NCBI RefSeq assembly: GCF_001598235.1
Contig: NZ_BCYO01000031.1
Location: 1 to 42,278 of the forward strand
DNA length: 42,278 nucleotides
Direction of reading: 5' to 3'
Source of the DNA: Polaromonas jejuensis NBRC 106434
Lineage (GTDB): Bacteria > Pseudomonadota > Gammaproteobacteria > Burkholderiales > Burkholderiaceae_C
Below are positions 32,060 to 40,547 of the stretch, one piece after another; the stretch's first letter is position 1; each line of letters opens with the position of its first letter. The position numbers and the translations under genes were made by a program. Below the pieces are notes generated by a model, which was not told the origin of the DNA, did not search any database, and was given only the letters and a program-made list of their open reading frames with translations.

Positions 32060-32482
32060 CTACAGCAGGCCGCTGGACAGCAGCACCCGGTGGTCAACCT
32101 TGATGCAGTGGTCCTGTACGACCCGCAGGCCGGCGGCCTTGGCCTTGGCGGCTGCGGCCGGATGGGCAATGCCCAGCTGCATCCAGACCGCCTTGGCACC
32201 TATGGCGATGGCCTCATCGACGATGGGCGGTATGTCTTCGCTGTGGCGAAAGCAGTTCACCAGCTCGATCGATGCATGCCTGGCGGCGTCGGTCAGCGTC
32301 GCATAGGCCTTTTCGCCCAGCACCTCGGTGGCATTCGGGTTGACGGGAATGATGCGATAGCCCTGGGCCTGCAGATAACGCGCCACATCAAAACTGGCGC
32401 GGTGCGGTTTGGGCGACAGGCCGACCACGGCGATGGTGCGGCAGCCGCGCAGAATCTCCTGAATACGTTCGGATTCGGTCAT
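32060..32482 (-). CDS. CoA-binding domain protein (YccU type)
   Basis: A 140-aa Rossmann-fold CoA-binding protein: CRTIAVVGLSPKPHRASFDV, YRIIPVNPNATEVLG, VNCFRHSEDIPPIVDEAIAI and KAVWMQLGIAHPAAA with a conserved Cys-Ile-Lys end. The domain binds CoA without ligase activity; its role is unknown. It starts five bases after the stop of the histidine-kinase gene, so it is probably the third gene of the response regulator-kinase operon. Confidence 0.92.
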   Translation of the reverse strand: MTESERIQEILRGCRTIAVVGLSPKPHRASFDVARYLQAQGYRIIPVNPNATEVLGEKAYATLTDAARHASIELVNCFRHSEDIPPIVDEAIAIGAKAVWMQLGIAHPAAAAKAKAAGLRVVQDHCIKVDHRVLLSSGLL

Positions 32483-32487
32483 GGCCC

Positions 32488-33885
32488 TCAGTTTAGTGCT
32501 TGTGGCCCCGGCTCGCCGGCATGGTCGGCGCGAAAGCGCAGGGTGACGACAAAGTGCTGGTCGCCGTTCCGGCCAAAGCGCATGTCGCCGCGGTGGGCGC
32601 GCATGACTTCCTCGACGATGGACAAACCCAGGCTGGCGCCGAGGCGGTTGCCGCCGCGCGCCGAAAACGGCTTGCGGATGCGCTCCCAGTCGGCCTCGGG
32701 GATGCCGGGGCCATCGTCTTCGACCCGCAGCTCCCAGGCCGCGTCGCTGCGGCTGATGTTGATGTGCAGCAGGGTCCTGGCGCCGTACTTCAGCGCGTTG
32801 TCGAGCACGTTCTTGAGGGCCTCGCGCAGGCTGACGGGATCGCCCTGGATCAGGCAGGGCTGCGCAGGCGCCTGCAGCGCCAGGTCGAGCTTGCGCTGCG
32901 CATGCTGCGAGAGCATGTCGGCCATTTCCTCGCGGGCCAGGCCGGCCAGGTCCATGGTTTCCAGCGGGGCCGAATCGGCCCGGTGCTGCACCATCGCGTG
33001 GTTGATCAGCTGGTTGACCAGTTCGCCCAGGTGGTGCGTCAGCTCGCGCAGCCGCGCCTGGTGCAGCGCCCGGCCCGCGTCATCGTGCTGCATGGACAGC
33101 AGTTCCATTTGCGACAGCAGCGCCGCCACGGGCGTGCGCAGCTGGTGCGCCGCGTCGCCAATCACCCGCCGCATGAGCGCGCGGTGCACGCCCAGGCGGC
33201 GCATGAATTCGTTGATGGAGGCCACCAGCGTGTGAATTTCGGCCGGCACCTCCTGCGTCAGCGGCGACAAATCGTTCAGGTCGCGGTGCTGGATGGCGGC
33301 ACTGATCTGTTTCAGCGGTGCCAGCGCCTGGTGCAGCGTGAACAGCGCGGCGATCACCGTCAGCAGCCCCATCACGAGGATGACCAGCGAGGCGTTGCTG
33401 CCCAGGCTCTTGGCAAACGATTCGCGCGCATTGTTGGTCTGGGCCAGCATCACCACCGCCCAGGGGTTTCCCGCCACCGGCATGCGCCGGCCGACAAAGG
33501 CAATGCTGACCGGCAGGTCAAGGTAGCGGCCCTGAATCACCACAGGCCCCTCGGCCAGCCTTTCCCACGGGATGGCCGGGCGGAACTCGGGGTCGCCGGC
33601 GACCACGCGGCCTGCGGGGTCGAGCACGGCATAAAACACCTGGTCGTTGGCGGTCAGCATGGAAAAAGCCGAAACAGGCGTATCCACATTGACCGTGCCG
33701 TTCTGGTACCAGGTGTTTTCGGCGATCAGCAGCGCACTGCCCGTGAGGATGCGGTCGTAGGCGTCGCTGGCCGCGAGCCGGGTCGACAGCACGATGGCCA
33801 CCAGCAATACCAGCCCGCTGATGGACAGGACCAGCCCCACCCTGAGCGCCAGCCGGGTGTAGAGCGAACGCCCCGCGGCCCTCAC
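32488..33885 (-). CDS. sensor histidine kinase with 2CSK_N-type periplasmic domain
   Basis: A 465-aa inner-membrane kinase. Membrane segments lie at about residues 12-34 and 166-186. Between them is a 2CSK_N-like periplasmic domain (SAFSMLTANDQVFYAVLDPA, VVAGDPEF). A HAMP-like linker, the phospho-acceptor helix with H247 in DAAHQLRTPVAALL, and a catalytic ATPase domain with DNALKYGA, VEDDGPGIPEADW and LGLSIVEEVM follow. This is the TctE-like arrangement used to sense small carboxylates or similar solutes. Its ATGA start overlaps the response-regulator stop by four bases. The ABC importer divergent from this operon is a natural candidate target. Confidence 0.93.
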   Translation of the reverse strand: MRAAGRSLYTRLALRVGLVLSISGLVLLVAIVLSTRLAASDAYDRILTGSALLIAENTWYQNGTVNVDTPVSAFSMLTANDQVFYAVLDPAGRVVAGDPEFRPAIPWERLAEGPVVIQGRYLDLPVSIAFVGRRMPVAGNPWAVVMLAQTNNARESFAKSLGSNASLVILVMGLLTVIAALFTLHQALAPLKQISAAIQHRDLNDLSPLTQEVPAEIHTLVASINEFMRRLGVHRALMRRVIGDAAHQLRTPVAALLSQMELLSMQHDDAGRALHQARLRELTHHLGELVNQLINHAMVQHRADSAPLETMDLAGLAREEMADMLSQHAQRKLDLALQAPAQPCLIQGDPVSLREALKNVLDNALKYGARTLLHINISRSDAAWELRVEDDGPGIPEADWERIRKPFSARGGNRLGASLGLSIVEEVMRAHRGDMRFGRNGDQHFVVTLRFRADHAGEPGPQALN

Positions 33886-34547
33886 GGCAGCACGACCTGG
33901 TAGCCCAGCCCGCGCAGGGTGCGGATCTCGAAATGCGCCCCCGACAGCTTCTTGCGCAGGCGGGCGATGTACTGCTCCACCGTGTTCGCATTCGGGTTGT
34001 CGTCCAGGGTGAACAGCTTGTCGATCAGCTCTTCCTTGCCAAAAATGCGCCCGGGGCGGGAGATGATGATCTCCAGCAGCGTCACCTCGCGGCGCGTCAG
34101 CTCCAGCGGCTCATCATCGACGCGCACGGTGCGGCTCTTGCGGTCCAGCGTCAGGTTGGCGCAGCTCAGCAGATTGGTCGAATCGCCCCCGACCCGGCGC
34201 AGCAGCACGCGGATGCGCGCCTCCAGTTCGCGAAAGTCAAAGGGCTTGATCAGGTAGTCGTCGGCGCCCAGGTCCAGCGCCTTCACTCGCTCCTCGATTT
34301 CGGCGCAGGCCGTCAGCATCAGCACCTGGGTGCGCAGCGGCACGCTGCGCACGCGCTGCAGCAGGGCGTAGCCATCCAGCCCCGGCAGCATGACGTCCAG
34401 GATGAGGAGGTCGTAATGGTCCGCAACCACCATCGCGGCGGCCCTGGTGCCGTCGGCTTCCCAGTCCACCGTGTGGCCCAGCCGCGCCAGGTGCGCGCTG
34501 ATGGCCTGCGCCACATCTACCGAGTCTTCGACCAACAGCACGCGCAT
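33882..34547 (-). CDS. OmpR/PhoB-family response regulator (TctD-like)
   Basis: A 221-aa two-domain regulator. In the receiver domain the acidic pair is E7/D8 (LLVEDS), the phosphorylation site D51 (LILDVMLPGLDGY), Thr near 79 (MLTACAEI) and Lys near 101 (YLIKPF). The C-terminal winged helix shows LELTRREVTLLEIIISRPGR and NTVEQYIARLRKKL. The gene overlaps the kinase gene by four bases and is divergent from the ABC importer over 88 bp, so it probably regulates that promoter and its own. Confidence 0.94.
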   Translation of the reverse strand: MRVLLVEDSVDVAQAISAHLARLGHTVDWEADGTRAAAMVVADHYDLLILDVMLPGLDGYALLQRVRSVPLRTQVLMLTACAEIEERVKALDLGADDYLIKPFDFRELEARIRVLLRRVGGDSTNLLSCANLTLDRKSRTVRVDDEPLELTRREVTLLEIIISRPGRIFGKEELIDKLFTLDDNPNANTVEQYIARLRKKLSGAHFEIRTLRGLGYQVVLP

Positions 34548-34635
34548 GGGGGAGGCCTTTGGGGGTTCAGTTTCATTACAGGTTCGCCAGCTAGCATTGC
34601 CGCGCAGACCAAAAGCAGAATTTTAGGAGACATGC

Positions 34636-35436
34636 ATGAGCCATGATGATCGCGCCGGCCAGGGCGCAGGTGCCGCCTTGAGCGCGCCCGCCCCCTTGCT
34701 GGAAATTGACAACGTCACCCTGCAGTACAAGACCAGCGAGCATCTGGTCACGGCGACCAAGCAGGTCAGCTTCAAGGTCTATCCCTCGGACCGCTACATT
34801 TTGCTCGGCCCCTCGGGCTGCGGCAAGTCCACGCTGCTCAAGGCCATAGGCGGCTACATGGCGCCGGTGCACGGGGCCATACGCCTCAAGGGCCAGACCA
34901 TCACGCAGCCGGGCCCGGACCGCATGATGGTGTTCCAGGAGTTCGACCAGCTGCTGCCCTGGAAAACCGTGCGCCAGAACGTCGAGTTCGCGCTGCATGC
35001 CAGTGGCCGCCTCAAAGGCCGGGAAGCCGCCGAGCGCGCCGCCTACTACATTGAAAAGGTCGGGCTGATCAAGTTCATCGACAGCTACCCGCACACCCTC
35101 TCCGGCGGCATGAAGCAGCGCGTCTCGATCGCGCGCGGCATGGCCATGGAGCCCGATGTGCTGCTGATGGACGAGCCCTTTGCCGCGCTCGACGCGCTGA
35201 CGCGCCGCAAGATGCAGGATGAGCTCCTGCGCCTGTGGGACGACACGCGTTTTACCGTGCTGTTCGTCACGCACTCCATCGAGGAAGCGATACGCATAGG
35301 CAACCGCATCCTGCTGCTGTCGCCCCATCCGGGCCAGGTCAAGGCTGAGCTCAACAGCGTTCCGGTCCACGAGATGGGCACGGCGAGCCAGGCCCAATTG
35401 GAAACCCGCATCAACGACATGCTGTTCGCGCACTGA
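34636..35436 (+). CDS. ABC importer ATPase, nitrate/sulfonate/taurine type
   Basis: A 266-aa ATPase with Walker A GPSGCGKST at 58-66, Q-loop VFQEFDQLLPWKTV, signature LSGGMKQRVSIARG, Walker B LLMDEPFAALDALT and switch His in FVTHSIEEA. The QLLPWKTVRQNVEFAL segment is typical of SsuB/TauB/NrtD-like ATPases. AGGAG precedes ATG 34636. First gene of a three-gene operon (ATPase, permease nine bp later, binding protein). Substrate not determined. Confidence 0.93.
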   Translation: MSHDDRAGQGAGAALSAPAPLLEIDNVTLQYKTSEHLVTATKQVSFKVYPSDRYILLGPSGCGKSTLLKAIGGYMAPVHGAIRLKGQTITQPGPDRMMVFQEFDQLLPWKTVRQNVEFALHASGRLKGREAAERAAYYIEKVGLIKFIDSYPHTLSGGMKQRVSIARGMAMEPDVLLMDEPFAALDALTRRKMQDELLRLWDDTRFTVLFVTHSIEEAIRIGNRILLLSPHPGQVKAELNSVPVHEMGTASQAQLETRINDMLFAH

Positions 35437-35444
35437 GGCTTGAC

Positions 35445-36335
35445 ATGACCACATCCAACACCGTGACAACGCCCATCGAGCCCTACGCACGCCCCGAATT
35501 CGTGCTCGACACCCAGCGCCCCGAGACCACCGAAGTTTTGCGTCCGCTGTCGCTGTTCGAATCCCTGTACCGCCTGGGCTGGCTGCGCAAGACGGTCATC
35601 CTGGTCGTGCTTGCCGTCATCTGGGAAATCTACGGCCGCTGGCTCAACAACCCGCTGCTATTCCCCAGCTTTTCGGACACCGTGCACGCCTTCGGCTCGG
35701 GCATTTACAGCGGCGTGCTGCTGGAGCGCGCCGCCGTGTCGCTGCAGACCCTTTTGATCGGCTACGGCCTGGGCATTGCGCTGGCCGCGCTGCTGACCAC
35801 GGTGGCGATCAGCTCGCGCATAGGCACGGACCTGCTGGAGACGTTGACCTCCATGTTCAATCCGCTGCCGGCCATTGCGCTGCTGCCGCTGGCCCTGATC
35901 TGGTTTGGCCTGGGCACCGGCAGCATCATCTTTGTGCTGGTGCACTCGGTGCTGTGGGCCGTGGCGCTGAACACGCACGGCGGCTTTCGCTCGGTCTCCA
36001 CCACCCTGCGCATGGTCGGCCAGAATTACGGCCTGAAAGGCTTCTCGCTGGTCGGCGCCATCCTGATCCCCGCGGCCTTCCCCAGCATACTGACCGGCCT
36101 GAAAGTCGGCTGGGCCTTTGCCTGGCGCACCCTGATTGCCGCGGAACTGGTGTTTGGCGTGTCCTCGGGCGCCGGCGGTCTAGGCTGGTACATCTTTGAG
36201 AACCGCAACCAGCTGGAGACGGCCAACGTTTTTGCCGGCCTGTTCTTCGTGATCCTGATTGGCCTGTTCGTCGAGAACTTTATTTTCGCGACGATTGAAA
36301 AACGCACCATTCACCGCTGGGGCATGCAGCACTGA
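35445..36335 (+). CDS. ABC importer permease, nitrate/sulfonate/taurine type
   Basis: A 296-aa inner-membrane permease with about six to seven membrane segments. A cytoplasmic N-terminal tail of about 45 residues comes before VILVVLAVIWEIYGRWLN. The EAA-loop region reads RMVGQNYGLKGFSLVGAIL, with AAFPSILTGLKVGWAFAWRT. It starts eight bases after the ATPase stop and precedes the binding-protein gene by 50 bp. Function: translocation channel of the importer. Confidence 0.92.
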   Translation: MTTSNTVTTPIEPYARPEFVLDTQRPETTEVLRPLSLFESLYRLGWLRKTVILVVLAVIWEIYGRWLNNPLLFPSFSDTVHAFGSGIYSGVLLERAAVSLQTLLIGYGLGIALAALLTTVAISSRIGTDLLETLTSMFNPLPAIALLPLALIWFGLGTGSIIFVLVHSVLWAVALNTHGGFRSVSTTLRMVGQNYGLKGFSLVGAILIPAAFPSILTGLKVGWAFAWRTLIAAELVFGVSSGAGGLGWYIFENRNQLETANVFAGLFFVILIGLFVENFIFATIEKRTIHRWGMQH

Positions 36336-36385
36336 GCCTGGCCATGCCCGCCCCCTTTTGATAACGTAAAACAGGAGACTTGAGA

Positions 36386-37402
36386 ATGAAACGACGTGTA
36401 TTTACCACCGCAGTCGCCGCCGGGGCGCTGGCCCTGTCCGGCTTCGCGAGCGGCGCCCATGCGGAAGCATCGGCCATCCGCGTTTCGCACGGCTACGGCA
36501 TTCTTTACCTGCCGCTGATGGTCATGCGCGACCAGCAGCTGATTGAAAAGCAGGCGAAGAAAATGGGCCTGGGCGAGGTCAAGACCACCTGGCTCACGCT
36601 CGATGGCGGCAATGTCATCAACGACGCGATGCTGGCCGGCAATCTGGACGTCGCCGGCACCGGCGCCCCCGGGTTCGTGACCTTGTGGTCCAAGGCGCAG
36701 GGCATACCGCGCTCGGAAGTCATAGGCCTGGGCGCGCTGAGCACCTCGTCGCTCTGGCTCAACACCAACAACCCCAACGTCAAGTCGCTCAAGGACTTCA
36801 CGCCCAAGGACAAGATTGCCATTCCCGGCATCAAGACCTCGCTGTCAGCGGTGGTGCTGCAAATGGCCGCGGCCAAGGCCTTCGGCCCCGAGAACTATGC
36901 CAAGCTCGATCCGCTGACGGTCAGCCTGAGCCACCCCGATGCGGTCGGCGCGCTGCTGGGCGGCAAAACCGAGATCACGGCGCACTTCACCTCGCCGCCG
37001 TTTTCCTACCAGGAAGCCAAGGACCCCAAGATCACGCGCGTGCTGAACTCCTCGGAACTGCTGGGCAACATCACCCTCGACGTGGTGTTCGCGCCCAAGC
37101 ATTTCACCGAGAGCAACCCCAAGCTGACGCAGGCCTTCATGGCCGCGCAGGAAGAGGCCAACGCCTACATCGCCGCCAACCGCAAGGGCGCGGCCGAGGC
37201 GTTTTTGCGCATTTCGAAAATCAAGATGACGCTGCCGGAAGTGGAGCAGATGCTGGCCGACAAGGACACCCAGTTCAGCACCACGCCCGATGGCCTGATG
37301 GAGTATGTGTCCTTCATGGACAAGGCCAAGACCATCAAGACACGGCCGGCCAAATGGTCGGACATGTTTGTGCCGGCCTTCCAGACCCGCAAGGGCAGCT
37401 GA
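36386..37402 (+). CDS. ABC importer substrate-binding protein (NMT1/SsuA-like)
   Basis: A 338-aa periplasmic binding protein with a signal peptide (MKRRVFTTAVAAGALALSGF, cleavage after AHA near residue 23). The mature part begins AIRVSHGYGILYLPLMVMRD, followed by GGNVINDAMLAGNLDVAGTG and a C-terminal lobe with AAEAFLRISKIKMTLPEVEQ. The family binds sulfonates, nitrate, pyrimidine precursors or aromatic acids; which one cannot be told. ATG 36386 has AGGAG nine bases before; a TTG two codons earlier is weaker. It is the last gene of the operon and is followed by a strong hairpin. Confidence 0.93.
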   Translation: MKRRVFTTAVAAGALALSGFASGAHAEASAIRVSHGYGILYLPLMVMRDQQLIEKQAKKMGLGEVKTTWLTLDGGNVINDAMLAGNLDVAGTGAPGFVTLWSKAQGIPRSEVIGLGALSTSSLWLNTNNPNVKSLKDFTPKDKIAIPGIKTSLSAVVLQMAAAKAFGPENYAKLDPLTVSLSHPDAVGALLGGKTEITAHFTSPPFSYQEAKDPKITRVLNSSELLGNITLDVVFAPKHFTESNPKLTQAFMAAQEEANAYIAANRKGAAEAFLRISKIKMTLPEVEQMLADKDTQFSTTPDGLMEYVSFMDKAKTIKTRPAKWSDMFVPAFQTRKGS

Positions 37403-37480
37403 GCCCGGCCCGCGACGCGCCGGCAGGGCCGGCCGTGACACGCGCTTGATGCCGCCGGGTCGCGGGTCAATCCCCCGGCT

Positions 37481-37513
37481 GCAAAAGCGCCCCTGTCCCG
37501 GGGGCGCTTTTGC
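37481..37513. terminator. bidirectional terminator between importer and dsbD-like gene
   Basis: GCAAAAGCGCCCC and GGGGCGCTTTTGC form a perfect 13-bp stem around TGTCCCG between two convergent genes. The A/T runs at the stem ends supply U tracts for either strand. Confidence 0.8.
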
Positions 37514-37565
37514 GCTTTCAGGGCCCGTATTTGATCGCGCCGCCGCCGGCTCCGCCCGCCAGGCG

Positions 37566-39701
37566 TCAAAGTCTGGCGATGGCCGAACGAACTTCTTCCA
37601 CGCTCAGCACTTCCGACAGCACCTGCGGGGCGCTGCCGGCCTTGTACATCACGTAGACCGGCACGCCGCTGCGGCCCAGCCGGCCAATGGCGGTGCTGAT
37701 GGCCGGGTCGCGCCGCGTCCAGTCGGCGCGCAGCAGGGCGACGTTTTTGGCCTCCATATCGGCCAGCACCGCGGCGTTGGTCAGTGTGGTTTTCTTGTTG
37801 TACTGGCAGGTCACGCACCAGGCGGCGGTGAAATCGACAAACACGGGCTGGCCCCGGGCGGTGAGCTGCTCGACCCGGCCCGGCTCCCAGGCCTGCCAGC
37901 GCCCGGAGGCGGCGGCGAGCGGTGTCGCACCCAGGGGTTTTATGATATTTGGGCCGATAGCCCAGATGGCAAGGGCGCAGAGCGCTATTGAAATAGTAGC
38001 GATTACGGTGCGGGCCGGGCCGCGCAGGGTAAAGGCCCAGAGCGTCAGCGCCAGCAGCACCAGCAGCGCCAGCAGCGCGCCCGCACCGTCGATGCCGCTT
38101 TGCTGGCCCAGCACCCAGACCAGCCAGGCCACGGTGGCAAACATCGGGAAGGCCATCAGGCGGCGGAAGGTTTCCATCCAGGCGCCGGGGCGCGGCAGCA
38201 GGCGCGCCACCGCCGGCACCAGGCCGGCTGCCAGATAGGGTAGCGCCATGCCCAGGCCGATCGCGGCGAACACCGCCAGCGCCTGCGCGGCCGGCAGGCC
38301 CACGGCCAGGCCTAGCGAGGCGCCCATGAAGGGCGCGGTGCAGGGTGAGGCAATCGCCACCGCCAGCACGCCCGACAAAAACGAATTGACCACCGGGTGC
38401 CGGGCTTCCAGCGCCGCCACGCCCGAGGGCAGGAACTGCCCGAATTCGAACAGCCCGGCCAGGTTCAGGCCTATCACGGTGAAGAGCACCGCCAGCGCCG
38501 CCACGACGGCGGGCGACTGCAGCTGGAAGCCCCAGCCGAGCTGCTCGCCGGCCGCGCGCAGGCCCAGCATCAGCGCGCCCAGCGCCAGGAACGACAGCAG
38601 CACGCCTGCGGTGTAGGCCAGGCCGCTGATCCTGTGGGCCCGCCGGTCGTTGGCGTGGCGCGTGAAGCCGACCACCTTGATGGCCAGCACCGGGAACACG
38701 CAGGGCATCAGGTTCAGGATCAGCCCGCCCAGCAGCGCCCCCAGCAAGGCCGGCAGCAGGCCGAGGGCCGGGCCGGCGGCGTTGGCCTGCAGCGCGGCGG
38801 TCAGCGCCGCAGGGACCGCGGCCCGCGTGGCGCCCTGGGGCCATTCGCCGCTGACGGGCGCGTCGATACGGTAAGCGCGCTCATTCAGGCTCACCACCAG
38901 CGGCATGCGGGCCGGGCTTTCGGTCCGCTCGCTGGACAGCGGCACTTGCGCGGTCCACAGCCAGCCTTGACCGGTTTGCTGCCAGGCCTGCTGCCAGGCG
39001 CCGGCGGGCTGGGTCACGCCCGCGGTTTCCGGAAACAGCGCCAGGGTCTGGCCTTGCAGGGCGGGCGGCAGTCCGTCCAGCGAGACCTTGAGGGTCTGGC
39101 CGCTGACCTCGATCTGGCTGCGGCCGGTCGGCAATGGTCGGGGGGTGGCGTCGAAAGTGGCCTGGAATGCCTTGCCGTTGAGGGCCGTGGAGCTTTTGAC
39201 CGGCAGGCTTAGCGAAAACTCGCCTTCCTGCGGAATGCACTCCTGGCGGCAGACCAGCCAGCTGGCCTTGAGCTTGATGTCGGCTTGCGAGGCCTGGAAG
39301 CCGGGCGCCACCGTGAGCGGCACCGGCAACAGCACGGTGCCTTCATAGCCATAGTTGGCCAGCGTGCCCACCGGGATTTTTTTGGGCGTGGGCCAGGCAA
39401 TTTCGCCGGCCGTGATGCCGGCGGGCAGTTGCCAGTCCAGCTGCGTCGGCAGCCCGGAATCACCGGAATTCTTCCAGTAGGTGTGCCATTCGGGCCGGTG
39501 CGTGAGCTGCAGGCCCAGCCAGACCGGCTTGCCGGCTTCCACGCCCTCGGGCGCCCAGGCCAGCAGTTCGGCGCGCACCTGCTCGGTGCTGACAACCGCG
39601 CCCCTGGTGCCGATTGGAAAGGGGTTTTGAGCACCGGCCAGTGTGGATATTGCGCTGGCAGCTATAAAAACCGTAGCTAAAAGAAGGCGGGAAATAGTCA
39701 T
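37566..39701 (-). CDS. DsbD/ScsB-type thiol-disulfide transporter
   Basis: A 711-aa inner-membrane protein that would pass electrons from cytosolic thioredoxin to periplasmic thiol proteins. After a signal peptide (residues 1-23) comes a periplasmic DsbD-alpha-like domain with a Cys pair in WLVCRQECIPQ, then about eight membrane segments with the two reactive cysteines in LMPCVFPVLAIK and ASPCTAPFMGASLG. The C-terminal thioredoxin domain has CVTC at 629-632. The N-terminal domain pattern and length are nearer ScsB-like members than E. coli DsbD. ATG 39701 begins the signal peptide; the frame open to 39905 is not protein-like. Two short GCTAT palindromes lie in the coding sequence (37982-38001 and 39660-39678). 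The alaX gene is 61 bp upstream. Confidence 0.9.
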   Translation of the reverse strand: MTISRLLLATVFIAASAISTLAGAQNPFPIGTRGAVVSTEQVRAELLAWAPEGVEAGKPVWLGLQLTHRPEWHTYWKNSGDSGLPTQLDWQLPAGITAGEIAWPTPKKIPVGTLANYGYEGTVLLPVPLTVAPGFQASQADIKLKASWLVCRQECIPQEGEFSLSLPVKSSTALNGKAFQATFDATPRPLPTGRSQIEVSGQTLKVSLDGLPPALQGQTLALFPETAGVTQPAGAWQQAWQQTGQGWLWTAQVPLSSERTESPARMPLVVSLNERAYRIDAPVSGEWPQGATRAAVPAALTAALQANAAGPALGLLPALLGALLGGLILNLMPCVFPVLAIKVVGFTRHANDRRAHRISGLAYTAGVLLSFLALGALMLGLRAAGEQLGWGFQLQSPAVVAALAVLFTVIGLNLAGLFEFGQFLPSGVAALEARHPVVNSFLSGVLAVAIASPCTAPFMGASLGLAVGLPAAQALAVFAAIGLGMALPYLAAGLVPAVARLLPRPGAWMETFRRLMAFPMFATVAWLVWVLGQQSGIDGAGALLALLVLLALTLWAFTLRGPARTVIATISIALCALAIWAIGPNIIKPLGATPLAAASGRWQAWEPGRVEQLTARGQPVFVDFTAAWCVTCQYNKKTTLTNAAVLADMEAKNVALLRADWTRRDPAISTAIGRLGRSGVPVYVMYKAGSAPQVLSEVLSVEEVRSAIARL
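37982..38001. repeat. short GCTATT palindrome in dsbD-like gene
   Basis: GCGCTATT and AATAGTAGCG-like arms around GA in the region coding for a membrane segment (ATISIALCAL). A related copy at 39660-39678 (AGCTA...TAGCT) lies in the signal-peptide region. Both are in frame and fit the palindrome family found elsewhere in the window. Confidence 0.4.
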
Positions 39702-39762
39702 TGCAAGGTGGGAGCCTGGGTGGCGGGATAAGTTCCGGCTGGGCCGCGCCTGGGCATCGCGG

Positions 39763-40530
39763 TCAAGGTGCAAAGCCCAGCACCACCCGGCGGGTGGAGG
39801 CACTCTTTTTTTCGATTTTGGTGACCACGACCGCACCGATCTCGGCGGTATTGGCCACATGCGTGCCGCCGCAGGGCTGGAAATCGATGGTTTGCGTGGC
39901 GCCAATGCGAATGGTGCGGATGCGCCCGGTGCCCCGGGGCGGCTGGACGCTCATGCTTTTGACCAGCGCCGGGTTGGCGTCGAGTTCTGCATCGGTGATG
40001 GCGCCCACCGTGACCGGATGGGCGGCGGCCACCAGGCGGGCAATGCCCTCGGTCAGCGCTTCCTTGTCCAGCGCATCGGTCATGTTGAAGTCGAGCCGGG
40101 CATAGTCGGGCGTGATGGAGCAGCCGTTGACCAGCTGCGGCACCAGGTGGCACAGCAGGTGGGTGGCGGTGTGAAAGCGCATCAGCCGGTGCCGGCGCGC
40201 CCAGTTGATGCGGGCCGTGACGGTATCCCCGGGCTTCAAGCCGGCGCGCAGGCGTTGCTCCGGGACGGAGGCGTCCCCGGGTCCGTCCAGCGCCGGAAGG
40301 TGGCAGATGTCATCGGTGAACTGCCCCCCGTCGTCCTTGCCTTTGCGGGTGTCGGCAATGGCAATCTGCGCGCCGTCGGCCAGGATGAACCATCCTGCGT
40401 CACCCGCTTGGCCGCCGCCCAAGGGGTAAAACACCGTGCGGTCCAGCACAATGCCCTGCGCCGTGATGGCGGCCACGATGGCGGTGCATTCGGCAAGGTA
40501 AGCGTCTTCGCGAAACAGGTCTTGGGTCAT
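39763..40530 (-). CDS. alaX: alanyl-tRNA editing hydrolase AlaX
   Basis: A 255-aa free-standing editing protein that hydrolyses Ser or Gly mischarged on tRNA-Ala. It begins with the TVFYPLGGGQAGDAGWF segment of the AlaRS-like small barrel domain. The zinc site is complete: H120 and H124 in FHTATHLLCH, C220 and H224 in QPCGGTHVAN. The length indicates a form without the C-terminal AlaRS domain. It starts at ATG 40530, 17 bp from the divergent radical SAM gene. Confidence 0.93.
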   Translation of the reverse strand: MTQDLFREDAYLAECTAIVAAITAQGIVLDRTVFYPLGGGQAGDAGWFILADGAQIAIADTRKGKDDGGQFTDDICHLPALDGPGDASVPEQRLRAGLKPGDTVTARINWARRHRLMRFHTATHLLCHLVPQLVNGCSITPDYARLDFNMTDALDKEALTEGIARLVAAAHPVTVGAITDAELDANPALVKSMSVQPPRGTGRIRTIRIGATQTIDFQPCGGTHVANTAEIGAVVVTKIEKKSASTRRVVLGFAP

Positions 40531-40547
40531 GGTTTGATAATACCGGC

